A stretch of DNA of 14,374 bases from DSBG01 sp049975365 (GCA_049975365.1 JBNGDS010000077.1:1-14374); one strand, 5' to 3'. Positions 6,466 through 14,139 are shown, counted from the stretch's first letter. Made by a program: numbers and translations. The notes: generated from the sequence alone by a model not told the origin.

Positions 6466-7674
6466 CTAGAATCTTGCCGAGGTTATAAAACAGCCTCCCC
6501 CGCTGCTGCTGTCCGCTTCCGGGACATCAATGGGTGTGAAATCTTCGGCGGTAATTCTGAACTTACCGAGTTCCTGCGTGGAAAAGCTCAGCAGACCATC
6601 GGCGTACGTCACGTCATCGATGTTCTGCCACGTCTCTTCCTCGGTATCGTAGCGCTGAACACCTGGATTCTCTCCATCAAAGTACACGATGATGGATGCA
6701 GGTACGGCAAGGGAGAGATCGTAGGGAATGACATCGAATTCAATGCTATTCTCACCAATGAATTCGATTGCTGAGACCGCCTCCAGATTTGTGTTTCCGA
6801 TGCCGATGGGAACTTCTCTTGAAAGTGCGTCCGGACTGAGTTCAACTGCTATGCCGGACAGTACATCGTTCAGATTCATCACGATACCCGGTTCGAAGGA
6901 ACTCATGGCAAAGATCTGTGCAGTTATCGATATCCTGAGGCGATAGACGAGCTCGAAGTCAGGACCGATCACATTATACAAGTATGCCCCCGGTGCACCC
7001 GCATAGACCGTATTCTCAACCGGGTCTGGGCTGGTTTCATCCAAGGGAACCACGAGATAGTCACCATCTGGATTGATGGACGTGAGATCAATGATTTCAT
7101 CGACTTCCCCAATGATGTCTTTGAGCACATCATCATGCTCAGGTCGTTGAGAAGCATCGAGCGGATTTGTTCCTGCCATGTATTCGACAAGATTGACCAC
7201 ACCGTCGCTGTCGCTATCCGCGAGGGAATCCCTTGGATCCGCCGGGTCGAGGCCCCATGAAACCTCTACACCGTCAGGAATACCATCGAAATCTGCGTCA
7301 TCTGCCGGATCCGGCGAGGGTTCTTCAGGATCGTCCTGAACTGGTCCATCCTGATCCGGCTCTGGCACCGGTATCAGTATGCTGGCTTCAGCTGAAAATC
7401 CGCTCTCATTTCCCGAAGTGTCATATGCAGTCACTGCAAAATAATACCCGACACCTGTGTCGAGTCCGTTGATTTCGGTACTGTTCATGAGGCCGACATC
7501 CACTACGTGTGGATAGATGCGACTTGAAGTGCCGTAGTATACCCTGTAGCCATCAAGATCGGCTTCTGAATTACTGTTCCAGCTCACCCTGACAATTGCT
7601 GCAGAGGCAAAGGTTGCTGGGACAAGGAGGATTCCCACCACCATGAGCGCTATGAATCGCTTTGTATTTTTCAT
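6466..7674 (-). CDS. Secreted FN3-like, Asp-rich repeat protein with C-terminal CFI-box tail
   Basis: A 402-residue exported protein. Residues 1-25 are a Sec signal peptide (KNTKR, a hydrophobic core, then ASA as likely cleavage site). Residues about 27-100 look like a fibronectin type III domain (SWNSNSEADLDGYRVYYG ... YYFAVTAYDTSGNES). A Pro/Asp/Glu linker (102-126) leads to calcium-binding, thrombospondin type 3-like repeats: DADFDGIPDGVE (127-138) and DSDSDGVVNLVEY (153-165) followed by AGTNPLD. The remaining roughly 220 residues are beta-rich and unrecognised. The protein ends SSSGGGCFITSARF; C395 is the only cysteine in the whole protein and lies in a GGGCFI motif like the CFI-box tails of many deltaproteobacterial exported proteins, suggesting C-terminal processing, lipidation or anchoring. 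Most CFI-box proteins continue further (CFIATAAYGS and beyond), so this is a short form. No enzyme activity can be assigned. Confidence 0.88.
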   Translation of the reverse strand: MKNTKRFIALMVVGILLVPATFASAAIVRVSWNSNSEADLDGYRVYYGTSSRIYPHVVDVGLMNSTEINGLDTGVGYYFAVTAYDTSGNESGFSAEASILIPVPEPDQDGPVQDDPEEPSPDPADDADFDGIPDGVEVSWGLDPADPRDSLADSDSDGVVNLVEYMAGTNPLDASQRPEHDDVLKDIIGEVDEIIDLTSINPDGDYLVVPLDETSPDPVENTVYAGAPGAYLYNVIGPDFELVYRLRISITAQIFAMSSFEPGIVMNLNDVLSGIAVELSPDALSREVPIGIGNTNLEAVSAIEFIGENSIEFDVIPYDLSLAVPASIIVYFDGENPGVQRYDTEEETWQNIDDVTYADGLLSFSTQELGKFRITAEDFTPIDVPEADSSSGGGCFITSARF

Positions 7675-7676
7675 GA

Positions 7677-7702
7677 TGACACAGTAATCAGGAACTGTGC
7701 CA
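7677..7702 (-). promoter_or_regulatory. 26-bp palindrome at the predicted start site of the FN3 protein gene
   Basis: On the minus strand the sequence reads TGGCACAGT, eight bases, ACTGTGTCA: nine-base arms with one mismatch, which is a G-U pair in RNA. It ends three bases before the ATG at 7674 and begins about where transcription is predicted to start, the usual place for a repressor operator. As RNA it would fold into a hairpin next to a start codon that has no visible Shine-Dalgarno sequence. The regulator is unknown. Confidence 0.45.
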
Positions 7703-7710
7703 TGTTTTTC

Positions 7711-7739
7711 ATTAAATAATTACAATATGTTATAATCAA
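7711..7739 (-). promoter_or_regulatory. Predicted sigma70-type promoter for the FN3 protein gene
   Basis: Reading the minus strand, TTGATT (7739-7734, four of six -35 consensus bases) is followed after 17 bases by TTTAAT (7716-7711, five of six -10 bases) in a very AT-rich stretch unlike the surrounding DNA. Transcription would start near 7704. It is a prediction from consensus only. Confidence 0.5.
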
Positions 7740-7930
7740 TTGAGGGCGATTTGCCCGGCAAAAAAGTAATCGGGGTTACAATATCGTACATGGGCATTCT
7801 GGAGATACTCGTGCACGTCCTTCGTGCGCACAGGGTCCGTCAGCTCATAATATGGCAAATTAAAAACAGAATCTGTCTGCGTCAGCGGGGTGGAGAAATC
7901 GATCGGTGAATGTGAGGACTGGAACAAACG
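7740..7930. other. Stretch without a convincing gene between the secF terminator and the FN3 protein promoter
   Basis: This belongs to the roughly 300-base gap between the secF stop and the FN3 gene. Its only open frame is on the minus strand (7927 down to 7736, 63 codons), begins with TTG without a ribosome binding site, and runs open backwards through the secF terminator hairpin. The predicted peptide (ending NPDYFFAGQIALN) matches no family I know. It could be a decayed gene end or a leader region. I see no RNA gene or repeat here. Confidence 0.4.
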
Positions 7931-7960
7931 TGAGAAAGAAAGGGGGCAAAATTTGCCCCC
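7931..7960 (-). terminator. Intrinsic terminator of the queA-tgt-yajC-secDF operon
   Basis: GGGGGCA and TGCCCCC (7942-7960) form a GC-rich stem that can extend through AAA/TTT, and on the minus strand it is followed by the pyrimidine run CTTTCTTTCTC. It starts ten bases after the secF stop codon. This is a standard intrinsic terminator closing the operon. Confidence 0.85.
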
Positions 7961-7970
7961 GTGTCACCAT

Positions 7971-8873
7971 CTATTTCCGTCGTTCGAACAAGAGGAGGAC
8001 AGGACTCGCAATGAATATCGATGAATACGTACCGACCACCACCCCGACGATCATCGCGAACGCGAAGTCATGGATCACACTGCCCCCCATGAGGAAAAGG
8101 CAGACGACCACGATAAACACGGTCAGGGAGGTAAGTATCGTGCGGCTCAGGGTCTGGGAGATGCTGTCGTTCAAGAGCCCTGCGAGATTGAATGAACCCG
8201 TGGTCTTCTTGATGTTCTCCCTGATCCTGTCGAACACCACGATGGTATCATTGAGGGAATACCCAATGATGGTGAGCAGAGCAGCGATGATCGGGAGCGT
8301 AATTTCCTTTCCGGTAAAAGAGAATACCCCCACCGTGATCACCGTGTCATGGATAAGGGCCATGATTGCACCGATTGAGAACCTGAACTCGAAACGCCAC
8401 CAGATGTAGATCAGCAGTCCTATCCCAACATAGAACAAAGAGAGAAATCCCTTCTCTTTCAAGTCTTCGCTCACCTCTGAACCCACTGATTCTGCACGCC
8501 GGATATCGACCTTTTCCTCTCCGAAGGCATCCTTCAGGGCGTTCTCGATCGTGAGGGTCATGTCCTCGCCTGTTTCACTCCCCTTGGGTGTACGGATGAG
8601 GAATTCGTTTTCTTCCTGGCCCCCGAAGCTCTTCTGGATCCTAGCGTCAGGAAATCCCAAGCCAGCCATGACTTCCCGCACATCCTCTGTCACAACAGGA
8701 TCGCTGAAGCCCACCTGCATCTCTGTCCCTCCCTGGAAATCAATCCCGTAATTCAGACCTCGAATGAAGAAGATTGAGAGGATGCTCAGTATGATCAGAG
8801 CGAGCGAGATCCCAAAGGCAATATTCCTGAATTTCATGAACTCGATTCGAGTACCTGGTCGTATTAGTTCCAT
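7971..8873 (-). CDS. secF: Protein translocase subunit SecF
   Basis: A 300-residue inner-membrane subunit of the SecDF-YajC complex, which uses the proton gradient to help pull exported proteins out of the SecYEG channel. The first membrane segment (about 18-38) is followed by the hallmark LNYGIDFQGGT (40-50) and a periplasmic domain to about residue 130. Five more membrane segments contain the SecF motif GYSLNDTIVVFDRIRE (204-219). Length is close to the usual 300-325. The ATG has a perfect AGGAGG seven bases upstream that itself overlaps the secD stop (TAGGAGG), indicating tight coupling; the gap to secD is nine bases. A later in-frame Met (residue 13) is less likely because of this site. 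Confidence 0.97.
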   Translation of the reverse strand: MELIRPGTRIEFMKFRNIAFGISLALIILSILSIFFIRGLNYGIDFQGGTEMQVGFSDPVVTEDVREVMAGLGFPDARIQKSFGGQEENEFLIRTPKGSETGEDMTLTIENALKDAFGEEKVDIRRAESVGSEVSEDLKEKGFLSLFYVGIGLLIYIWWRFEFRFSIGAIMALIHDTVITVGVFSFTGKEITLPIIAALLTIIGYSLNDTIVVFDRIRENIKKTTGSFNLAGLLNDSISQTLSRTILTSLTVFIVVVCLFLMGGSVIHDFAFAMIVGVVVGTYSSIFIASPVLLLFERRK

Positions 8874-8882
8874 GGCAACCTC

Positions 8883-10457
8883 CTAAATACTGATCCGATC
8901 AACTTTCTTGTAGATAACCATCCATTCCATAATCCATTTGCACAGCAACAGAACAGTAAAGAGTGTCGCCAGAATACCGATGGACAGAGTCACCGCAAAG
9001 CCCCTCACCGGACCGGTACCGAACTGGAAAAGAACGACTGCTGCAATCAAAGAGGTGATGTTGGCGTCCAGGATAGTGGAAAGTGCATTCCTGTAGCCTG
9101 CTTCCACTGCCATCTTCGGAGTCCTCCCGAGCCTGACCTCCTCACGGATTCGCTCATACACAAGCACGTTCGCATCCACTGCCATGCCGATGGTAAGGAC
9201 GATACCCGCAATGCCCGGGAGGGTTAACACTGCATGAAAGAGCGCGAGCGTCCCGATGATGAGGACCATGTTACACACAAGGGCAAAGTTTGCGAGCACT
9301 CCGGAGAGACGGTAGTAGACAATCATGAAAACAACCACCAACAGTCCTCCGATGATGGCCGAGAAGACACCTTTTCGAATGGAGTCCTCACCGAGAGACG
9401 GCCCCACCGTGCGTTCTTCCAAAATCTCTACGGGTGCAGGGAGAGCCCCTGCCCGCAGCACGATCGCCAAGTCGGTAGCCTCTTCCATGGTGAATCTGCC
9501 TTCAATAATTGCCTTTCCTCCTGCAATCGCCTCCCTGATCACCGGGGCGGAGGACACCCTCCCGTCCAACACTATTGCGAGCCGTTTTCCCACATTTTCC
9601 GTAGTGACCTGCTCAAATATGCGCGCGCCCTCGCGATTGAACGAGATGGCCACATACGGCTCGTTGTAGGTAGATTTTATCCGAACCCTGGCGTCTTCCA
9701 GAAGATCGCCGGTCATGACCGTCTGTTCTTTCAGGAGAATGGGTTTGTGTCCCACTCTCATGTAGGCGATATAACTGCCCTGAGGAATGTCGCCCCTCAC
9801 TGCATCGTCCACCGAGTGTTCCTCATCCACCAGCTTGAACTCAAGAATCGCCGTCTTCCCGATAAGCTTCTTTGCGCGTTCGGGATCGGTGATGCCGGGC
9901 AGCTGGAGCACGATTCTCTCTTTTCCCTGAGGGATAATGGACGGTTCGCTCACACCGAACTGGTCAATGCGGTTCCGTATCGTCTCAAGGGCCTGTGCAA
10001 CAGCCTGGTCCCTTATCTTTGCAGTCTCCTCGGAACTCATCCGATATTTCACTGCGAAGGCATCTCCACTGGTAGATGTATCCACTTCAGTGAGATATGG
10101 ATAGGCATTCCTCACAAGTTCCGAGAGTTTTTCATAGTCTTCGTTTCTCCTGAGCTCAACGTACAGGATATCAGGCGATTCAGGGGCGATCTTCCCGTAG
10201 CGGATCCTCTCGCTGATCATCTGCCCTTTGAGATCTGAAGCTATGCTGGTGAGTCTGCTCTCGACCGCCTTTACGGAGTCCACTTTCAGCACCAGGTGCA
10301 TCCCTCCCTGCAGGTCAAGCCCGAGTCTCACTTTCGACTTCGGTCCAATCCACCCATCGGGAACATCTCGCTTCCCAAAAAATGTTGGGGCTGCAAAAAA
10401 TAATCCAACAAGAACAACAGCCAGTAGGAGTATCCCCCGTAATTTGAATTTATCCAT
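8883..10457 (-). CDS. secD: Protein translocase subunit SecD
   Basis: A 524-residue partner of SecF in the proton-driven Sec accessory complex of the inner membrane. It has an N-terminal membrane segment (about 8-25), the conserved RLGLDLQGGMHLVL (44-57), a large periplasmic P1 region with NRIDQFGVSEPSI and SSAPVIREAIAGG, then five C-terminal membrane segments including GMAVDANVLVYERIREE (424-440), which carries the Asp linked to proton movement in SecDF (D428). It is shorter than E. coli SecD (615) but in the usual range for other phyla. The ATG is preceded by CTGGGGGATTGA. It lies 23 bases after yajC. Confidence 0.97.
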   Translation of the reverse strand: MDKFKLRGILLLAVVLVGLFFAAPTFFGKRDVPDGWIGPKSKVRLGLDLQGGMHLVLKVDSVKAVESRLTSIASDLKGQMISERIRYGKIAPESPDILYVELRRNEDYEKLSELVRNAYPYLTEVDTSTSGDAFAVKYRMSSEETAKIRDQAVAQALETIRNRIDQFGVSEPSIIPQGKERIVLQLPGITDPERAKKLIGKTAILEFKLVDEEHSVDDAVRGDIPQGSYIAYMRVGHKPILLKEQTVMTGDLLEDARVRIKSTYNEPYVAISFNREGARIFEQVTTENVGKRLAIVLDGRVSSAPVIREAIAGGKAIIEGRFTMEEATDLAIVLRAGALPAPVEILEERTVGPSLGEDSIRKGVFSAIIGGLLVVVFMIVYYRLSGVLANFALVCNMVLIIGTLALFHAVLTLPGIAGIVLTIGMAVDANVLVYERIREEVRLGRTPKMAVEAGYRNALSTILDANITSLIAAVVLFQFGTGPVRGFAVTLSIGILATLFTVLLLCKWIMEWMVIYKKVDRISI

Positions 10458-10480
10458 TCAATCCCCCAGGAATTACTTTT

Positions 10481-10795
10481 TTAAGTTGATTCTCCACTCT
10501 TCTTGTGTGAGATGAACTCCCTTGAAACTTTGATCTTCATCTTTTCACCCACATCCAGGGTGAGCACCTGATCAGTAATGCCGATCACCTTGCCGTGAAT
10601 ACCGCCACTCGTGATCACCTCATCTCCCTTGGCAATTCCCTCAAGCATTTGTTTATGCTGCTTTGCCTTTTTCTGCTGGGGCATGATCAAGAGGAAATAA
10701 AACACGACAAAGATCAAAATCAGCGGTGCGAGACTCATCAGTAATCCCATTGTGTCCCCACCGGTTCCGCCGGCCGCATAGGCTACGCTAATCAT
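10481..10795 (-). CDS. yajC: Preprotein translocase subunit YajC
   Basis: A 104-residue single-span inner-membrane protein of the SecDF-YajC complex. A short Gly-rich N-terminus is followed by one membrane helix (about 17-38) ending in the conserved IMPQQKKAKQHKQML, then the cytoplasmic domain GDEVITSGGIHGKVIGI and KIKVSREFI typical of YajC. The ATG has an excellent AAGGAGATATACC ribosome binding site inside the end of tgt, and the two genes overlap by eight bases (ATGATTAG). Order and function fit the conserved queA-tgt-yajC-secD-secF arrangement. Confidence 0.97.
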   Translation of the reverse strand: MISVAYAAGGTGGDTMGLLMSLAPLILIFVVFYFLLIMPQQKKAKQHKQMLEGIAKGDEVITSGGIHGKVIGITDQVLTLDVGEKMKIKVSREFISHKKSGEST

Positions 10796-11903
10796 GGTAT
10801 ATCTCCTTCACTTGTTTTCTCAGATCGCCAAAACTTTTTTCCCTAATGCAATGCCGTATATCAGACATTAATTCAAGATAGAAATACAGATTATGAATTG
10901 TATTGAGGATGGAACTCAAAATTTCACCTGTCATGAACAGGTGTCTGAGGTATGCCCGTGAGAAGTTCCGGCACGTATAACAGCCGCACTTTTCATCAGG
11001 CGGAAGACCATCATTGCGATACCTCGCCTGCTTGAGGGATACTTTGCCGTTCCTGGTAAAGAGCATACCGTTTCGAGCATTGCGTGTCGGCAACACGCAG
11101 TCAAACATGTCGACCCCGTGTGCAACGGCCTCGACAATATCCAGAGGTGTTCCCACACCCATAAGATATCTCGGCTTCAGGGGCGGGAGGATATCAACCG
11201 TGAACCGGAGCACATCCATCATGAGTTCATGTCCCTCCCCAACGGACAACCCGCCTATGGCAATGCCGTCGAAGGGAAGAGCTGTAATCTCCTGTGCGCT
11301 CTTGGAGCGCATATCCTGATACACCCCTCCCTGCACGATCCCAAACAGGGCAGTGTTTTTCTTCCGTGCAGCAAGACATCGCTCGGCCCACAAAGTGGTC
11401 CTCCGGACTGATGAATTTACGTAGTCTCGCGGGCTTGGATATCGGACGCATTCATCGAGACACATCATGATGTCCGATCCGAGATCTTCCTGGATCCGAA
11501 TCGCTCCTTCCGGTGTAAGGTAATGGCGGGATCCGTCGACGTGGGAAGCAAAGTGCAAAGCATCATCAGTGATCTTCATGAGCTTGGCAAGGCTGAATGC
11601 CTGATACCCCCCGCTGTCGGTCAGGATGGGTCTATTCCACCCCATGAACGCATGGAGACCTCCCAGTGACGATACGAGCTCCTCTCCCGGTCGCATGTGG
11701 AGGTGGTAGGTATTGGCCAGGATAATGCTCGTACCGAGCTCCTTCAGGAGTTCAGGGGTCATGGCCTTGACCGTCGCCTGGGTACCAACCGGCATGAATA
11801 CAGGTGTTTCTACACTTCCATGGGTCGTATGAAACACCCCGAGCCTCGCCTGACTGTCGCTACAGATCAGGTCAAACCTAAATGATGAACATTGCGTCTC
11901 CAT
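10788..11903 (-). CDS. tgt: tRNA-guanine transglycosylase (queuine/preQ1 tRNA-ribosyltransferase)
   Basis: Exchanges guanine-34 of tRNAs with GUN anticodons (Asp, Asn, His, Tyr) for preQ1 in queuosine synthesis. Numbered from the ATG at 11903 the protein has 371 residues, near the bacterial norm of about 375. Visible are FMPVGTQATVKAMTP (36-50), LTDSGGYQAFSL with the general acid/base Asp D96, GVDMFDCVLPTRNARNG with the nucleophile D268, and the zinc site C306-x-C308-xx-C311 with H337 in NTIHNL. The frame is open to a TTG at 11930, but that would overlap queA by 53 bases; the ATG overlaps it by 26 and aligns with family N-termini. QueA, the next enzyme in the pathway, is encoded immediately upstream, and a tRNA-Asp(GTC), a substrate tRNA, lies at the window end. 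Confidence 0.97.
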   Translation of the reverse strand: METQCSSFRFDLICSDSQARLGVFHTTHGSVETPVFMPVGTQATVKAMTPELLKELGTSIILANTYHLHMRPGEELVSSLGGLHAFMGWNRPILTDSGGYQAFSLAKLMKITDDALHFASHVDGSRHYLTPEGAIRIQEDLGSDIMMCLDECVRYPSPRDYVNSSVRRTTLWAERCLAARKKNTALFGIVQGGVYQDMRSKSAQEITALPFDGIAIGGLSVGEGHELMMDVLRFTVDILPPLKPRYLMGVGTPLDIVEAVAHGVDMFDCVLPTRNARNGMLFTRNGKVSLKQARYRNDGLPPDEKCGCYTCRNFSRAYLRHLFMTGEILSSILNTIHNLYFYLELMSDIRHCIREKSFGDLRKQVKEIYHD

Positions 11904-12885
11904 AACTGTAGAACCTGTATCCGTACTCAATCGCCTCCCTGTATGCCTTCATGATGAGATCGTATCCTCCGAACGCGGTCACGAGCATCAGGAGAGTGGA
12001 ACACGGGAGATGAAAATTTGTGAGCAAAGCATCTATACACTGAAAAGAATACCCGTTGTAGATGAAAAAATCTGTCGATCCTTTTCCCGGGATTACGGCC
12101 CCCGCCGACTGAAGGAGGTGTTCGAGTACCCGCGTGGTTGTTGTTCCAACAGCAATTATCCTTCTCTCCTCAACGATGGCCTGCTGTATCCTGAAAGCCG
12201 ATTTCTCAGACACCTCAAACTCTTCTGGTTCCATGGTATGGTTTTCTATGTGTTCTTCCCTCACAGGGGTAAATGTACCAGGACCCACATGGAGCGTAAT
12301 GTAGACCAGCTCGATCCCTTTCGATCTGATGGAATCGAGCATTGTATGGGTGAAATGAAGGCCAGCAGTCGGTGAAGCGATCGACCCATCCCGAGCTGCA
12401 TACACGGTCTGATATGCTGATGTATCGATTTCTTCTGGATTTCTCTCAATGTATGGAGGAAGCGGCATTAGTCCGACAAGGGAAAGGATCTCCGGATCAG
12501 AAAAACAGATCTCGTACCTTGACCCGCTTCTCTGTTCGATCGTTCCGTAGAGATTCTTGTCAAAAGAGATGATCGATCCTGCTCTCGGCGCTTTTGAAGA
12601 CTTCAGAAGGCACCTCCACCTCCCGGGTTCAATCTCCTTGATGAGCAGCACCTCCACTATTCCCCCGGTTGATTTCTTGCCGATGAGACGCGCCGGGATG
12701 ACCCGGCTGTCATTCATGACGAGGAGATCACCCTTCTTCAGGTTTTCTGTGAAATCAGAAAACGTCCTGTGAGATATCGTTCCCTTCTCCCTGTTCACCA
12801 CCATGAGCTTTTCGCCGCCGCGTGGGGTGGGATACTGCGCGATACATTCCTTGGGTAATGGATAGTGATAGCGTTTCAGTTCCAC
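11878..12885 (-). CDS. queA: S-adenosylmethionine:tRNA ribosyltransferase-isomerase
   Basis: Transfers and isomerises the ribosyl group of SAM onto preQ1-modified tRNA to form epoxyqueuosine. The 335-residue protein has the QueA landmarks LPKECIAQYPTP (10-21), NDSRVIPARLIG (58-69), SPTAGLHFT (171-179) and LHVGPGTFTPVR (198-209), and is slightly shorter than E. coli QueA (356). The start codon is GTG at 12885, with CAGGA about ten bases upstream at the end of the preceding small gene, five bases away. Its 3' end overlaps tgt by 26 bases, so the two queuosine enzymes are translationally linked. Confidence 0.97.
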   Translation of the reverse strand: MELKRYHYPLPKECIAQYPTPRGGEKLMVVNREKGTISHRTFSDFTENLKKGDLLVMNDSRVIPARLIGKKSTGGIVEVLLIKEIEPGRWRCLLKSSKAPRAGSIISFDKNLYGTIEQRSGSRYEICFSDPEILSLVGLMPLPPYIERNPEEIDTSAYQTVYAARDGSIASPTAGLHFTHTMLDSIRSKGIELVYITLHVGPGTFTPVREEHIENHTMEPEEFEVSEKSAFRIQQAIVEERRIIAVGTTTTRVLEHLLQSAGAVIPGKGSTDFFIYNGYSFQCIDALLTNFHLPCSTLLMLVTAFGGYDLIMKAYREAIEYGYRFYSYGDAMFII

Positions 12886-12890
12886 TGCTG

Positions 12891-13088
12891 CTACATCCTG
12901 CCCAGGTACCTGCCGAGGTAGAGTATACCAATCCCTGCAAAGGCGACAATAATGCCAATGAGTTGAAGAATCTTGTTGGGCACCGTGTGCATATACAGGG
13001 CGAATTCTTTCATTTTATGAGGAAACACGATGTACGGCATTGCCTCGATGACACACACCATTCCCAGTACGCATAAGAAATAATCCAT
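12891..13088 (-). CDS. DUF2065/YjeT-family small membrane protein
   Basis: A 65-residue protein with two membrane helices (about 3-22 and 41-59) around a short basic loop. The pattern ...GMVCVIEAMPYIVFPHKMKEF...LIGIIVAFAGIGILYLGR matches the DUF2065 (YjeT-like) family: an xVIEG-type first helix, FPxxM, then RxxGxxxxxxGxxxL. The function of the family is unknown. The ATG at 13088 starts at the family N-terminus; the open frame extends upstream to 13232, but that part overlaps the preceding thiolation gene in another frame and does not look coding. It lies 22 bases after that gene and five bases before queA, so it belongs to this operon. Confidence 0.85.
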   Translation of the reverse strand: MDYFLCVLGMVCVIEAMPYIVFPHKMKEFALYMHTVPNKILQLIGIIVAFAGIGILYLGRYLGRM

Positions 13089-13110
13089 AGGTGAGCTCTT
13101 ATAACGAATA

Positions 13111-14139
13111 TCACCTGTTTTCGTCAATCTGGAAGCTCTTGCAGTATTCTGCCGGGAAAACAGGGGCTTCAACGGTCTGGTCCATATGAAACGGATCCGA
13201 CCCATAGATTGCTGTATGTCCCCGTGTTCCACGGGCCTTGCTGTATCTGAGGCATATTCCCGCTGCCTTGAGTAGCGTATCCATGTGAACCGCCCCTCTG
13301 AGGATGGCCAAAGGTCCCGGAATATCGGCGATCTTCAGGAAAACGTTCCCGGGATAGTACAGAGAGGACAGGATTTTATTCTCCTCCTCATTGCGTGAAA
13401 CCACAAGCACCGTTGTCTCATCCAACAGGAATTTTCTTCCCACAACGTCAAGAATGATCTCATCGTGGGGCGGCAGTTCCGGAGAAAACCGGTCATATGT
13501 CTGCCGAATCTTTCCGGCGATCCTCTCATCCGTGAGGAGACAACCCCCTGCCGGGTTTGGAATGTTTTCCTGCTTGATGCCGAATCGCTGGGCGAGTACC
13601 ATCTGTTCTTTTCTTCCCCTGCCTGAGATTGACCCCAGCAATTCCCTTTCAACCACTCCCTCTCTCTCCGGAAGTGTCTCGGGAAGTCGTTTCGCACACA
13701 GGGGACGCAAGAGAAGGCTCTTCAGCCCCGAGTCTCTCTCAATGATCCTCATTGCATCTTTTCGCTGAGACATCGGCCTCTGCCCCACGACCTCCCCGGT
13801 GATGACGAATGAGGCATCCAGGGCGCCAAGCAGGGATCGAGCCTTTCTCAGCATCCCGATCTTGCAGTCTATACAAGGATTTAGATGCTTCCCGAACCCG
13901 TATGAGGGGCTCTTCACGATCCTCAACATCTCGTCGGTGAAATCGATTACGTGCGTATCAATCCCGAATAGTTCAGAATGGTTCCTTCTGAACGTCTCGG
14001 GATCCATCAGTGCATCGAATCCATAGAAAGGGGTGCAGAAATACAGAGAAACAACATCGATATCCTGCTCTTCTATGAGCTTGATCGCCAGGATACTGTC
14101 AAGCCCACCGGAGTAGAGGGCCACACACCTGTTTTTCAT
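13111..14139 (-). CDS. ThiI-like PP-loop ATPase, probable tRNA thiolation protein
   Basis: A 342-residue adenine nucleotide alpha-hydrolase (PP-loop) protein. The pyrophosphate loop SGGLDS is at 10-15. TGEVVGQRPMSQ (114-125) corresponds to the TGExxGQxxSQ signature of ThiI-type tRNA sulfurtransferases. Three cysteines stand in family-like positions: C89 and C92 in NPCIDC and C200 in NPAGGCLLT. They could serve in persulfide transfer or bind an iron-sulfur cluster, as reported for some tRNA thiolases. There is no N-terminal THUMP domain and no C-terminal rhodanese, so it is a reduced relative rather than a classical ThiI; the last roughly 130 residues (from about 210) form a domain I do not recognise. 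The expected role is ATP-dependent activation and thiolation of a tRNA uridine, but MnmA-like or other chemistry is possible. The ATG follows CAGGGGCAGGGA. It heads the operon with the queuosine genes; a TTGGTG/TAGGAT promoter upstream is too weak to call. Confidence 0.8.
   Translation of the reverse strand: MKNRCVALYSGGLDSILAIKLIEEQDIDVVSLYFCTPFYGFDALMDPETFRRNHSELFGIDTHVIDFTDEMLRIVKSPSYGFGKHLNPCIDCKIGMLRKARSLLGALDASFVITGEVVGQRPMSQRKDAMRIIERDSGLKSLLLRPLCAKRLPETLPEREGVVERELLGSISGRGRKEQMVLAQRFGIKQENIPNPAGGCLLTDERIAGKIRQTYDRFSPELPPHDEIILDVVGRKFLLDETTVLVVSRNEEENKILSSLYYPGNVFLKIADIPGPLAILRGAVHMDTLLKAAGICLRYSKARGTRGHTAIYGSDPFHMDQTVEAPVFPAEYCKSFQIDENR

Noticed and set aside
9234..10238. A 334-codon plus-strand open frame
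   Set aside because: It lies wholly opposite secD, whose identity is certain; the His/Arg-rich product resembles no family and is a codon-bias shadow.
11878..11930. A longer tgt beginning at TTG 11930
   Set aside because: It would overlap queA by 53 bases from a rare start codon; the ATG at 11903 aligns with the usual Tgt N-terminus.
13089..13232. An upstream extension of the DUF2065 frame
   Set aside because: It overlaps the thiolase gene in another frame, and the extra residues do not resemble the family, which begins at the Met encoded at 13088.
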